Shown here in pieces: positions 45,340-57,136 of a stretch of DNA of 64,000 nucleotides. The notes beneath the pieces are model-generated. The model searched no databases. It was not told the origin of the DNA and saw nothing but the letters and a program-made list of their open reading frames with translations. This stretch comes from Hanleya hanleyi. Taxonomy: Eukaryota > Mollusca > Polyplacophora > Lepidopleurida > Hanleyidae. Both the position numbers and the translations under genes were made by a program. Each line of letters begins with the position of its first letter. Positions within the stretch are counted from its first letter, which is position 1. The stretch covers positions 1 through 64,000 of the forward strand of contig JAVTVY010018941.1 of NCBI GenBank assembly GCA_036873755.1. The letters are read 5' to 3'.

Positions 45340-45533
45340 ACGAAGGCAGGATGCGAAGCGCGAAGTTCAAACACGAAGGCAGGATGCGAAGCGCGAAGGC
45401 AGGGTGCGAAGCGCGAAGTCGTGTTTGGACTTCGCGCTTCGCATCCTGCCTTCGCGCTTCGCATCCTGCCTTCGCACTTCGCATCCTGCCTTCGTGTTTG
45501 GACTTCGCGCTTCGCATCCTGCCTTCGTGTTAC
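45340..45533. repeat. Inverted minisatellite block (foldback)
   Basis: GAAGGCAGGATGCGAAGCGC units on the plus strand to ~45420, then the same units inverted to 45533, giving a ~90-base-arm hairpin. It is separated from the main array by a 680-base spacer without genes. Confidence 0.8.
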
Positions 45534-46560
45534 CAAACCACATACCTAGCGATGTCCCTTATCGGCCACCATAGAAGGGAGCGTGGTGTGAGGGGACGGG
45601 TTGCACCGCGTGTTATGTATGACCAGTGCCCATCATGTCAGGGTGGAGTGTCCAATCAAACCAAACCAAATCAACGATCAGTTACGCAGCGACATCTATA
45701 TGGTGCATGAGAAAATAAGTTGTCATCTATTTACGTTGTCCATTGTGTTCCCGTGATAAACTTAGTAATGTTACATTTTTTAGTAATTTTAACATGCATG
45801 TACGGAGTTGGGAGAGTGTACTGTTACAGATTTCTGTAATGTTACAGATTTCTGTAATGTTATAGACTTCTGCAATGTTACAGAATTTCTGCTTTAGTTA
45901 TGAAGGAGATTTAACATTACGAGAAGCAAATTAGATTTAGATTTTAACATCAGATTACAATAGCTAGAATGCATTGGACACCCGTCTCCCTGTTTATAAC
46001 ACATGATGTTACCTAGGTGCACAGTAAAATAGCCTTTGTCTTGTTCGCAGAATAAAATAATAAATTTTCAATATCCACAACGTTTGAATAACACTTCAGA
46101 AAATATTTGTCGATTTGTATCAATATTTTAAACGGTTTTGCAAGGCCATGCAGTGAAAGTGCCGCTGTAGATACCAGGTTGCTCATTGGAACATGGATTT
46201 CCGAATATTTAAACCCAGAAACTGCTCATGTGGCAAAGTGTTGCCTTTTCTCTCTGTCGTATATATTTTGATTGATGCCTTTTCTATCTTTCGTATATAT
46301 TTTAATTCAAATGGGCATCGCTTGTGTGACTTCATATTTTAACAGAACTTATACGCCGTAACAATAACGGCCTATAAAATAATAAACGGGGCGTGACCTC
46401 CGTCGTGACCTGAGCGTTTCCTCTCTTAACAAGTATATGAACTGTTCGTGATTTGAGATAGTTAACTAATCGGCTGATACCACATGCAAATACACAGTTG
46501 ATTACCCTCTAAACATTCATTTTAAATAGCTTTCTTCACGAATCAGGGCTTTTCTTTGAA

Positions 46561-47264
46561 AATGTTCATGAACCTCTCGGGTTAACTATGAATATTGGTT
46601 CATGATAAAACAAAGGTATTTATCGTGCATCTAAGGGACCCTCTGTCGATAATTCTGAAAAGTCTAAGAGGCCCACGGTCGATAATTCTGAAAAATTTCT
46701 GTGTAGCAAAATGGTGCCTTTTGCAGCTTGTAACTTGCATTTTACTCATCGGCCCACCTATACATAGTGCACGAAAAAAATATGTCGAGTCACCTAAATA
46801 GATCGACCCTTCTGGTGTCTTTTCAGGTGCCAAACTTAGTAATGCTAATTTTGACACACCCAGTTGGGCGTGTTACGATTTATGTAATGTTACAGATTCC
46901 TGTAATGTTACAGAGGATTAAGTAATGCACACTACAAGGGCGAAGACAAGTTGTGAAGTTTGGAGGGGGAGTGTGAGAGGGGGTGTCCTCCCTCGCAGCG
47001 TAGGATTTTTTTTTTGAAAATTGATGGTATGTCGGTGCTCTCTGGGAGCATTTGAGCGGTAAAAGTTTGTGAAAGTTGAAATTTTAATTTGTGCGAAAAT
47101 TTCTCATAACAGTGGCGATCACTATACACTGATACAATTCAATCCCGGTTTTGCACTATAATTCAAGTTAATCCTTAGACAATACTATTTTGCTCCGATA
47201 GTAGGGGGCGGTACATTGATGAATTCTGGTCCGTTAATTGGATCGCTTTGCTTTCTCTTTAACA
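46561..47264. other. Intergenic, minor repeats only
   Basis: A two-copy tandem (CGATAATTCTGAAAA at ~46646 and ~46680), more TGTTACAGATTCCTGTAATG at ~46890 and a T-run near 47008. No gene. Confidence 0.4.
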
Positions 47265-47425
47265 TGCAAATTATTTTCAATTGACGATACTGAGCTATTT
47301 TTGATCTGAAGTTGCCAAACTTATCAAAAATATATAAGCTTAACTGATCTTTCTCGGAATAGTGGCAAATATTGATCCATATATATTGATCATATTTACA
47401 CCAGTTATCAAAGAGTGACTTCGGT
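47265..47425 (+). repeat. Dispersed repeat, diverged partner of ~440-590
   Basis: CTGAAGTTGCCAAACTTATCA and CATATTTACACCAGTTATCA align with the window's first kilobase in the same order. About 130 bases, non-coding. Confidence 0.5.
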
Positions 47426-47666
47426 TCTAGTTAAGATTTATACCTTTATTTGTAGGGTTTCTCTGCAAGAATTAGTTGAGAGTTCGTAAACATATCTTAT
47501 TTGTGAATAAATAAATACTGAACAAATGACTGGGATCTCAATTTAAAAAAAAGAGTGAAAATGTTCTGAGAAATTCTACTCATCCAACGTGTTCATGTTT
47601 CTTCGTCCAAATGGGCAATATTTGTTTAGATTGGAGCACATTATTCGCTTCTTGGAGACTATCGCA

Positions 47667-47963
47667 CTAGGTTTGAACCCGGTATCGCCAAACTGTTGCT
47701 TTGTTCACTGACCGACTGCAATCTTGTGCCAGCTTGTTGGTGATAAATAATTTACTTCCCCTGTATTTAGCAACAATTGATAAGATTTGTGACAAGATAG
47801 ACATTTTCTCCTCTGCTATGTTTGCTTTCTGTTTGTTTCTTTCTTTCTTTGCTTTTTTCATATTCTTTTTTTGCCGACCACCGAAAAATACCTTAATTAA
47901 TTGTAAAGACCTATCAATTTTATCGAGTAATGAAGGCGAATCTCTCGACCGAGTATCTGGCAA
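47667..47963 (-). CDS. Uncharacterised lysine-rich open frame, possible exon
   Basis: Open for 98 codons on the minus strand, with a basic segment (KKAKKERNKQK) followed by KMSILSQILSIVAKYRGSK. No ATG at its extreme start (first ATG at the residue-36 position), so if coding it would be an exon or start internally. No domain recognised and it lies in repeat-poor DNA. The minus strand near its end contains GGTTCAAACC, which could equally be a pol III B-box remnant. Confidence 0.2.
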   Translation of the reverse strand: MPDTRSRDSPSLLDKIDRSLQLIKVFFGGRQKKNMKKAKKERNKQKANIAEEKMSILSQILSIVAKYRGSKLFITNKLAQDCSRSVNKATVWRYRVQT

Positions 47964-48467
47964 AGTAGACTGATCAATTTAACCTCTGTGCATAAGCACA
48001 ATTTTTCACTAAAAATATCGGTAATGCTTCAAGTGATGCCACGTATGGGACGCTTATTGAGAGACCTCACACAAAACTGCTGGATGGCGATAGGAGTTGC
48101 CTCCCCTAAATGACAAACCGGCTGGAGGCTACAATTTTCTGCCATGGACGAGGGGAGATAATCGATGATAAATTATTGTATTCTGTAATATAAGAAATAA
48201 TGTTATTCATTACTGTAATATTACAGAATAATGTATTTGCCTGGACTGATAATTTGTTCGCGATTGATATGCTCCGAAACGGAAAGAGTCATTTCCCAAT
48301 TATATAGCCCACGTTATGTTTAGCAATTCGCTTCTAACTCGGCGGAGTCAGCAGGTCAGTGACAAGCCGGATACAGACGGGTGAAAATCATACGCCGCCT
48401 ACTCACCCCCCAAATGTTGGGGGGATGGCTCCCATTTACCCGGGAGACTCTTTCTCGCAGTAGGGAG

Positions 48468-48600
48468 TCTCGCGAGACGAGAATGTTTATTACCCCTCAA
48501 GCAAATTCGTATTCAATATCTGGATTCTGATTGGTTAAAAGGTCGGGTCGTATAAACCCATACACCCCGAGTGATGTCTTGCTACTCTGGGTATATAAAA
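48468..48600 (+). promoter_or_regulatory. Candidate promoter cluster
   Basis: TCTCGCGAGA at 48468-48477 (the palindrome bound by BANP-type factors in animals), an inverted CCAAT box CTGATTGG at 48527-48534 and TATATAAAA at 48592-48600, in the usual order and spacing for plus-strand initiation near 48625-48635. Downstream to 49.4 kb I see no long frame, so any transcript would start with a non-coding exon. Confidence 0.35.
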
Positions 48601-49892
48601 ATCAACTCACTTGCGATTGAAACCGCCGCTCTCGCTTCGAAAGTTCAGCTGACCATATCTCAATATGTATGGAATAACTTTCGCCCGCTCGTTAAAAATT
48701 TAATAGAATAACGTCATAGTGCATCATTTTCACTGAAGTGTCCGACATATAACTCACTCAAAGGCGTCATTTGTTCCAAAAATAAAGGTCGTTTTCCGAA
48801 CGAAACAGATCGAAATGAACAGATGTGTTGTGGCGCGTCTCTCGCAGCGCAGTAGCAAAATGCAGACAGGTTCGTAATCGAAGTGGGCCGCTGAATTTGT
48901 TCGTTGTACCGTTGATTCTAAATGATAAATCCTTTTCAATATTTTTGTTTAAGATAAAAAGGCTTGAGGGATACAGGGTTTATGAGTTTCAGGGAGGGTC
49001 GTAACTTTGCATACACCCGGGGAGAAACCTGAATAACTAATAATATAATGTTCCATAAATTTAATCAGTATGTAGAGACTCCCGCCAGCAACTTGGGAAA
49101 CGGTATCTTCTACATGGCCCGAAGTCTGCCAAAAGTTACATAATATTTTGTTCTTGGGGGTTATATTGTTGTTTATAATTGATACACGATGTATACCTGA
49201 ACTATTCCGTCATCGTCAACCTCAACTTTGGTGCTCTAAGTTCATGCTAATACACGACTAATTCGAACGTACAACATTACATTGTATGTCAGATCACTGT
49301 AACCTGAAAAATACACAATATGCATCACAATATACTGCTTTCGGATTTCGGAATCAGCAAAAACAATGATATCGAGTTGACGAGATGCTCATCATAATGT
49401 CTTGTCGACATAATTGGAAACTGTTAACCGCTTCCTCTTAAAGAAACGGTTTTTTAAAAAATTTATTTTATGCCTGTTTATATGTTAGTTTTAGGAGTTT
49501 CGTGCGAATACTGTCCCTCGATTGTGGATGCGTTATATCTTCATGGACGAAGGCTAGATACCGAATGTCGGATCCGAGTCTTGTATCCTCAAACTCGTCC
49601 TCATGTGTATTTGGTCGATACTTCATGTAGGAAGCTATTGTCTGAGTCTTTGTGTCGCTGAAAAGGCACAAATCTAGACATATTGTTGTCCCCAGACTTG
49701 GCTATTGTATGCATTGTCTCGTGATTCTTACGTGGAGTATGAACCGTGTATTTGCATTAACTCTGCAACCGGAGATGGACTGATCCAAAAGTTGTTGCTG
49801 ATGGTGGGAGGGGTCATCCGTTATTGACATAATGGTGACTGGTGATCGTAAGATTACGCATTTTTGTATAAAAGGATTCAAACGATTTGGCT

Positions 49893-49962
49893 TCATCCAA
49901 CCCTGCTTTCGCATTCACCAATTCGCCTCATCCAACCCTGCGTTCGCTTTCACCAGTTTGCC
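49893..49962. repeat. 35-bp direct duplication
   Basis: TCATCCAACCCTGC-TTCGC-TTCACCA repeated twice in tandem. On the minus strand it would read as a repeated LDEA-type peptide, but the frames are short. Confidence 0.7.
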
Positions 49963-50289
49963 TTTGTCCTGCACAGACACAGTTTTCCGAACTACCAACT
50001 TCTTGGCAACCTCCATATTTCTAAGTTGAACACAGTCTGTCATAGTGTTATTGGGGTGATTGTACACTACATCCCCTATAAATTCAAATAAATGCGTATA
50101 AAGCATTGTCCTCTAAGCTACGATAATCCATCTTTCGATTTGGTTTACATCAACGTTGGTGTTATCATCTTAAATATAGAGACAAGAGCGGGTTCTATGA
50201 TAATTCGTTTCGATGGCCACTAAATCCTTGCCTATTATGGTGACAACCCGTCCTTAATCATTGCAATAATGCGTGGTTCCATCAAAGTA

Positions 50290-50513
50290 TTCAGTACCAG
50301 TTAAATGGAAGATTCATATGTAAGTATGATTCATAGGAGTAGGTAAACTGTTTTGATTTTCTCAGTCCTACATGTATATATTGCAGAGCCAATCTTGCGA
50401 CAAACATTGTTGACTTGCTGTTCCCATGATAGAACTTGGTTTTTAAGAATACGCTCATAAATATTTTTACTCAAGCGGTATGTCCAGACGGAGAGACAGA
50501 ACACCACACGCAT
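50290..50513 (-). pseudogene. Degenerate LINE reverse transcriptase C-terminal fragment
   Basis: Minus-strand translation gives LSWEQQVNNVCRKIGSAIYT followed by a broken YESYLHMNLPFNWY-like stretch. This pattern (LSW..H/Q-V..VC.KI..A...) lies just after the RT palm in CR1/Jockey-type non-LTR retrotransposons, before the Y..H....Y...LW motif. Stops interrupt it soon after. Catalytic motifs are not present, and neither the rest of the RT nor a 3' tail could be followed. Confidence 0.5.
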
Positions 50514-53500
50514 AGTGTGTGGTCTTTACACCGATTTATAATTAAATTTTGCCGTATGTGTTAGATGCGTCCATCTGATATCAGGCCTGGCATATTGCTG
50601 ATCAATCTTATGTAGCGCTTTGACAGTTGGCTGCCGCTTATCATATAGAAATTCTTTGTTTTCCAATACAGATTCATTATTCGATAGTCCTTGTAGGAGA
50701 AGAAGTTAATATATAGGATAAAATATTGTAGATGAATGATAGACATGTTAGTCTTAAATGAACGCATCACTTTTTGAGTAAAGTCTGTAGATGCTACGTT
50801 GTTCAAATTACTAAAGTCTACACATAACCTAACGTAACCATCAATGTATTAATCATCGTGTGTATGTGTGTGAGAGAGAGGGAGATGCACACCCACCCAT
50901 TCGATTTTCACCTCTCCGAATAATATTCGCATGTGACTGGAGAATGTCATATTCAACGTTCTTCAAATGTGTGCACGTGAATAATGACAATAATAAGATA
51001 TATGTCTGCTGTAGGCCGTTTTCATTTGAATCAGATGTTTTTCGACCGTATCCTGAATTAATCGGGCTCTGGTAACGAAAAGAATATCGGATCTGGTATC
51101 TGGCCTCTGCTTTCTGAAATCCATTTATTACCCGGTACCACGAAAACCTCTTGGCGCGCTCTCCGCTGGAAGTACATACTACAGTGGCTGAATGGAATGA
51201 ACTCTTTCTACAGCCTATGCCCTGGAGAAAATGACTGTATCACATTGCTTAATTGGAGAACAAGTTTGCAGACGAGTTCAAATATTTTTACTGACCAATG
51301 TAATACGATTACCCCGTCTGGACTGTTCGAAATACGGGTAATTCTCTACTAGCATTCAAAGCAATGTTAGCAACTATTGCAAGTTTACAGAACCGCCGTG
51401 CATTTCATATCAATATTCACAATCTATAGTCACTAAAATATTTAACTACTCCAATGTAATCGAGGAGTTTGACTGGGCCGAATACTACCCCGGAAGTTAA
51501 AATTTGAGCGTAGTTCGTCATTTATACGCCCCAACAATTTTATTGTGACTGGTAACCTTGATAGCAAAGAAGGCCTCAAAACACATCCGAGTATGAAGAG
51601 ACCCAAATATAGAGAACCGATGAAACTTGCAGGCCAACCAGACGGCAGTATTCAGGAAGGAATTACACTGCCATGCACTCGAACCGTACGTGACTGAGTG
51701 ATGGAAGCGAGAAAAGATTGAGTCAACAGAAAAACGATCAAAATAACATAATATTCATATGTAAATATTCAGTTATCAAGTTTGGGTGAAGAAATTAAGC
51801 ATACAAAAACGTCTTCTCATTCCTGTACAACATTTAGTTTGAGTGATTTATTTTACAAACACAAGGGTTTCTCAGGGAAAGAGGTATTTCACTTTCAATC
51901 ACTCACACCGATATACCAAATTGTACAGCACAACGAACGTGCATAAAATACCACACAAAGCAAGACACATTGCCGTTTTCATCGAAAACCATCGTCTCTG
52001 ACTGATCGAAACAAAGAAATGCGATTTTGCCGAATTTTGCAGATTCATGTAGGACAATCAAATATTAAATTTTCCAAGAATTACTACGACTTGTAATACT
52101 CATAGTCAGTTTGTTGAGAAATCTAATTTGCCACATTAAACAGTCAGCTATTCAACTGTTTTAGCATATGTACTTTCGATAACTGGATTTCGTCTTCTCT
52201 TGACGTACATATCCACATTGTTGCTGAAAGACGGAGGTCACTGTTCTTCGTCAGTCACTGACCACAAATTCACGTAGAAGACTGGCATAATTCAATAAAC
52301 AAAGTTAATGTCTCTTCGTCGAACAATCAAACGACCTGATCTCTCGAAGACAGGGCAGCCATGAAAATCAAACGTAGATTTTCTCCTCTCGTTTCTTACA
52401 GTTCGCCGCTCTGTCTACTACTCATGTACATATGACAATCATCGAGTCTGGGCTGTTGGGCTTATATAAGATTGTCAATACTTTACATCTGACCAAATGC
52501 AGACCTGATGTCGAAAACTTTGTCATCTAATCAGTATACTGAACCTTCGCTCATAAAGTACTTGATCCGCGTTAGGCTTAGCGTTTGATTGAGTCAGTCT
52601 ATAGTTTAACGGACCATCATCAAAAGAAGAGAAAATAGACATCTGCAGAATTAAGAACAATCTTTTCCAATTTCGTTTCTCATTGTGTATTCCAAATGCT
52701 ACCGTTTAGGGAGGGTCCAGACGAATACAATTTTACGTGTACTGCCCATGTTCTTGCGCATCTAACAAGATAGGGACAGGTAATTAGAAAAAAATATTAA
52801 CAGGAAAGAGGAAAGCTATGAAGGTAATTATAATAAAAGAGTTAGAAGAATTAATAGTAATTAATAACAATAAGTTAATACTAATTTAGTTCTGATTAAT
52901 TAATTTCGAAGTAGACTATAACAACTTGACAAACTCATCCTTGGCGATTTTATTAGATTTTCGGATTGACCACTGTCCTGGTTGTACTGCTCGACTTTCA
53001 ACAATAGGTCCATGGAGATTTCAAGATTTCGACACACCTCCACTGATTAATTCTTTCTGAGAACTGGCACGATTTACTGTTTCACTGTGGTCAACTGGCG
53101 CAACTACGTGGGCCTCAATCCATCGGTCATGCTAATCTCCTATGCTTCTTTTATGGCATGAAACACAGGCCGGGTTTTGGAATATTTGGGGGCAGTGCCA
53201 AGCTGTAACTTTGCCTCATATTTGTGCAGTTTGCCCTATGTACTGCTCTAGCCGAATTACTTGTTCTATTCAGACTATGTATACTAGACATCTCTGTACT
53301 TTGATAATCGAAACTGAACTGTGGATCACTGGGATGAGCGATGTTTCGTTGTTTTGTTTATGTTGGCGACAAGTATAATCCAAGATGGTCTCTCCTCATG
53401 GCCAGGTATGAAAGGATAATAAAATGGCTTTAGAATGTTAACCAGCTAAACTATCTTGGCCAGTCAGACTGGTCTTGTCATTCAAGGAAACCGAGGAGAC

Positions 53501-53625
53501 TGAACGTATCTGGACACTCATGCCTTGGCTCCTAGGTTTCTTTTGAGGTTTTCTCGTGTCTGATTGTAGAATGTGCATAGAAGGGGGAAGCGCTTCGACG
53601 TCTCGTGTTACCCTACACTCGCATT
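50514..53625. other. Repeat-poor intergenic region, no gene called
   Basis: Some of the least repetitive DNA in the window. No frame had splice signals or motifs I could defend. A GTGTGTGAGAGAGAG tract lies at ~50860-50882. Confidence 0.35.
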
Positions 53626-53799
53626 TTAATTGGAGGTCCTAGATTTCTGCATGAGTAATTCATATCTCTCTGTCCAATTTACTCTAAGAAACAATCGGAC
53701 CAATGTATTGTCGTTCTTTTCATTGGCGGCAAAAGATTGTCCAATATGTTCTAAATAGGGCTTGTCAAAAAACTTTGAATTTTCTAGTATCTCAGCCAT
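53626..53799 (-). CDS. Small open frame with strong start context
   Basis: ATG at 53797-53799 in AAAATGGCTG context (A at -3, G at +4) opens a 57-residue frame, MAEILENSKFFDKPYLEHIG then a mixed, helix-prone sequence ending LLMQKSRTSN. It lies in repeat-poor DNA and its codon use looks coding. A possible donor (AGA|GTAAAT) occurs two-thirds of the way through, so it may be a first exon. Function unknown, no domain recognised; chance cannot be excluded. Confidence 0.3.
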   Translation of the reverse strand: MAEILENSKFFDKPYLEHIGQSFAANEKNDNTLVRLFLRVNWTERYELLMQKSRTSN

Positions 53800-54571
53800 T
53801 TTAAATATACATGCACATATAGATACCTGGCGTAGAGGGCAAATCACCTCGTCGCCAGTTGTTGTGTACCTATGATTAAGAATGAAAACCCTAGACGAAC
53901 GACGTGGATAAAATAGCCGTTTTCTGAGACAAAATGGTTTCTTGCGCGAGTATACAAAAGGGAGGCTACTCTTCCTAATACTGCCAGTTCTGGTCCATGG
54001 AAGATCACCTTAAGGGTCAAGTTACATTAATGGATGTCGAACGGACCAAATTCACCACAATACTTACAGTGGTCGATTTTGCCTTGGCCAATTGCCTCAG
54101 CTGCATTAATGAACAGTTAAATTTTAATGAATCTGTTGGAAGCTAGAGGTTACAATGAATTTAATATTCGCCCTATCTCCAGATGGATTAAATACACACA
54201 ACACAACCTCGAGGAGCAACTTTGCTGAATTCGTGCCAGTAGTAAATCCATACCATAATTAAACCCCGAATATTTATCATTGCCTGCATTGAATGGAACC
54301 ATATCGCTGCAAATATTAGAGAAACCCAAATTCTCATGGGCGCGGCCATCTTTAACAGGTACTCACAGAGTGCTATCCGAAAAAAGGACTGAAAGAAATA
54401 TCAACAGAACGTTGAAAATAGAAACTCGAGTTTGTGACATTTTCAAATATTAATTACGAATTCATCACCGCTTTTCCAACTAGCAGGCGGGTCTCTCTTT
54501 CTTTATCAATCATGCTTTATATGCTACGACCTCTTAAGCACACGGCCACCTACGATGTAATAGTTCCCTTA

Positions 54572-55737
54572 GGCCCCATAAAACATGCTTTGTTTCCCAT
54601 CACTGACTTTTCCAAAAGTCGGACGGGCGGTCCTTTTTTATTTTTTATTTTTTATTTTGGGAAGGGCATAGGAATGATTCAGTTCATTCAAGAATCCGCT
54701 GATCACTATTAAGATAGCGATAGTCTAATTTGGTCATAAAATGGTATATATACAATTCATTTTAAAGTTTCATTTTGTACACGGTCTTGCTAGAGATTGA
54801 AAAAATACATTGGATAAATCGGCAGAAATCCCATGGCGTTTGTATTTCCATTCTCACCTCCTGCATACTGCTATATGTGAGGTCATCTCATTCTGATTTT
54901 GTATAGTCGCAAACTCTCCATTCCTATGCAGGTAGACAGAACTCAAAAAGATGGTATTGATAAAATCTGAATCATTGTGATCTGAAAGACAAATCTGTGG
55001 GTGTTTTATTCCAGCAGGAAACAATAAGCTGAGCTATTCTCGCGAAATGGAGAACACGACGATCTTGAATTGATAATCATGAATTGACGATCATGAATAT
55101 GACCTTGGGCAGTCATACCACAAAGTCCACTAGGCATGAAACTATATCACTGAGGAATAGTACAGCGTAAGTTATTCAACGGAAACTAAATATCAACTAT
55201 ACATTTATACAGTGACAATGCTGAAGATGTTGTGTTCCTGTGTTACTACTATGCATTTACAAACGACTAGACATTTATACACAAACAGAAAGAACATGAG
55301 ATACTTGTCATTGAAAGACCTTCAGCGAGGTCCAATTACAGATCAAAAAGTAACAGAATTATTATCACAGTCTTGAAAAGGATGACTAGGTAAACATCTT
55401 CAGTATCTCCTCACTCAAAACAATCAAGTAAGAAGTCTCGATCCAGGACAGTATCTAATAACCGTGACATCCAATGGCGTACAGAAGAAACATCAAGTTG
55501 CTGGCAAGGCCCCGGTAATCACACAAGGTAAGACTGTCGCGTATAAAATCTTGACAAGCATTCGTAGCGCGCCATAACAGTCGCTGGTGCAAACCAGAGT
55601 CAGTTCAGCCTCATTTTCATACAAAAAGAAACACCAACAAGGCAGGTGAGAAAAAATAATAAATAAAAAATAAATCGGGGCGGGCGGAAAAATCGGGGCG
55701 GGCGGTGATGGGGAACAAGGCATTTTTTTATGGGGCC
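54572..55737. mobile_element. Harbinger-like non-autonomous element with TTA TSD
   Basis: Starts GGCCCCATAAAACATGCTTTG and ends with the inverse of GGCCCCATAAAAAAATGCC; both arms continue into CCCATCAC and GGGCGG words. TTA lies immediately outside each end (54569-54571 and 55738-55740). TIRs starting GG and a 3-bp TWA duplication are the hallmarks of PIF/Harbinger. The 1.17 kb body has no recognisable transposase. Confidence 0.65.
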
Positions 55738-55740
55738 TTA

Positions 55741-57130
55741 TGCAAACATATTCGATTCTGCAATTCTCACATCCTATAATCTATTCCGGCTACATCGAAA
55801 CAAGACCGTTTGAATAATGCTACATATAATCGGAGAAAACTCCTAGATAATCCTCGTGCAATAAAACCACGGAATGCTCCTTGGTGTTTAATAGCGATAG
55901 CCTCCGAAGTTAAGCCAGGATTTACCATTATGCATTGTTACCAGCCAATGTCGATTAATGCCTGTCCGATACAATCTCTAAACTGCTTACTGTAATCAAA
56001 GACCATCAGAAGGTAACGACCGTGTAAAATCCACGAGAATCTGTGAAATGGGGCCTATAATAGACGTGAAACTATCATCATTGTGATGGTCGTGATCACG
56101 AGTAGATTAACTGGAATCTTGAGGAGTTTTACTCCTATTTAACCCATAGATACGGCTTCACTGGATAAGATGAAGCCAGACTCGAGGGAGAGGGAAAGTC
56201 AAATGTTCAATTGAACCTAGCTGCGGATGGAGTGAATCTCATACTGCCAGCAAGTTGTCTAGCTATAAGTTACTTCTCGCATACACTGCCAGACTGATGT
56301 TGTCAATTTGGCTACATATTTTATGCTACAGGCATGAGTGGTCCTATTTTTCAGGCTGAATCATACACAACAATAAAAGGGTGGTGAAAAAACGATGCCG
56401 ACGTACTGAAACCCTATTTGACCATAATTTTCATAGTGATTTTATTTTATGTTAGAGAATGTCCCAGAATCAATTTAAAGACCCATGTGTAGTCATAAAG
56501 CGTTAATACTTGATAGAATATTTCAGCAACCCGTCTGGAAATTTATGTTTCCTATTTAACGATATAAACTAAGCAGTAAAGCTTTCAATTTTCCAGTTGG
56601 CGATGGAGGCATAAATAATTTGAAAGTAAGCATTTTATTTCTCAGGTACGGATATATTAAGTGAGATTGATGGACTGGTTAGTCTTCTTCGTTCAAATGA
56701 TAGCGTTTCCTAATGCGAAACTTATGACGTGATGATGTGTATCTAATACCGCTCAAGCCGGTGCTAGGGGCTGTGTGGTCATGTCACTCAAGATGTCCAC
56801 ATGAACAACTACAATAAAAGCGTGGCTGGGATACAAATCATCACACGGATCATTTTTGATTCTTGTGATGTTTATAGAAATATGCAGTCAGTATATTTGT
56901 CCGTGGGGTCATATGACTTCTTGTTAGTATTCCGGCACCGTTTTTCATCACCATTTTAATGTTGCGTTTAACTGATGGCCCCTAGACCCGCAATTTCTTC
57001 ATCCATGTCGGCTGGCTACTGAATGTCGAATATGGCTCTTGTATTTGACCAACGCAGTTCTGGATCACATGATACTCGCTACCAGACCCTTCTCTCCCCC
57101 TCTATCTTCTACCGTCGGGGGCCATGGTAA
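55741..57130. other. Intergenic, possible relic of RT tail only
   Basis: No gene seen. Around 56740-56830 words such as GCTAGGGGCTGTGTGG and TAATACCGCTCAAG resemble, inverted, the RT-tail region that reads GGCCCCTAG...TTAAGCGG elsewhere, so an old relic is possible. Confidence 0.3.
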
Positions 57131-57136
57131 ACGGCT

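Larger units (their letters stand above)
44145..45649. mobile_element. 1.5 kb insertion with minisatellite foldback
   Basis: Defined by comparison: copy 1 runs GTGGCGAAT directly into GTCCAATCAAACC, whereas here the two are 1.5 kb apart. The right junction reads GTGGAGT before GTCCAATC, a possible imperfect duplication of GTGGCGAAT. Inside, GGTGGCCGATAAGGGACATC through TGTGGTTTGGTAACAC (44176-44230) is mirrored at 45526-45573, and both inner ends lead into the GAAGGCAGG minisatellite. No transposase. Superfamily unknown. Confidence 0.6.
43803..46560. repeat. Segmental duplication, copy 2 (interrupted)
   Basis: Counterpart of 39423-41020, interrupted by the insertion at 44145-45649. The TTACAGATTTCTGTAATG repeats reappear at ~45825-45890 and the ~120-bp module at 46378-46500. 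Confidence 0.7.

Noticed and set aside
47640..47735. tRNA-like SINE head on the minus strand (GGTTCAAACC)
   Set aside because: Only the B-box-like word is convincing; the A box and a repeated body could not be established within the window.
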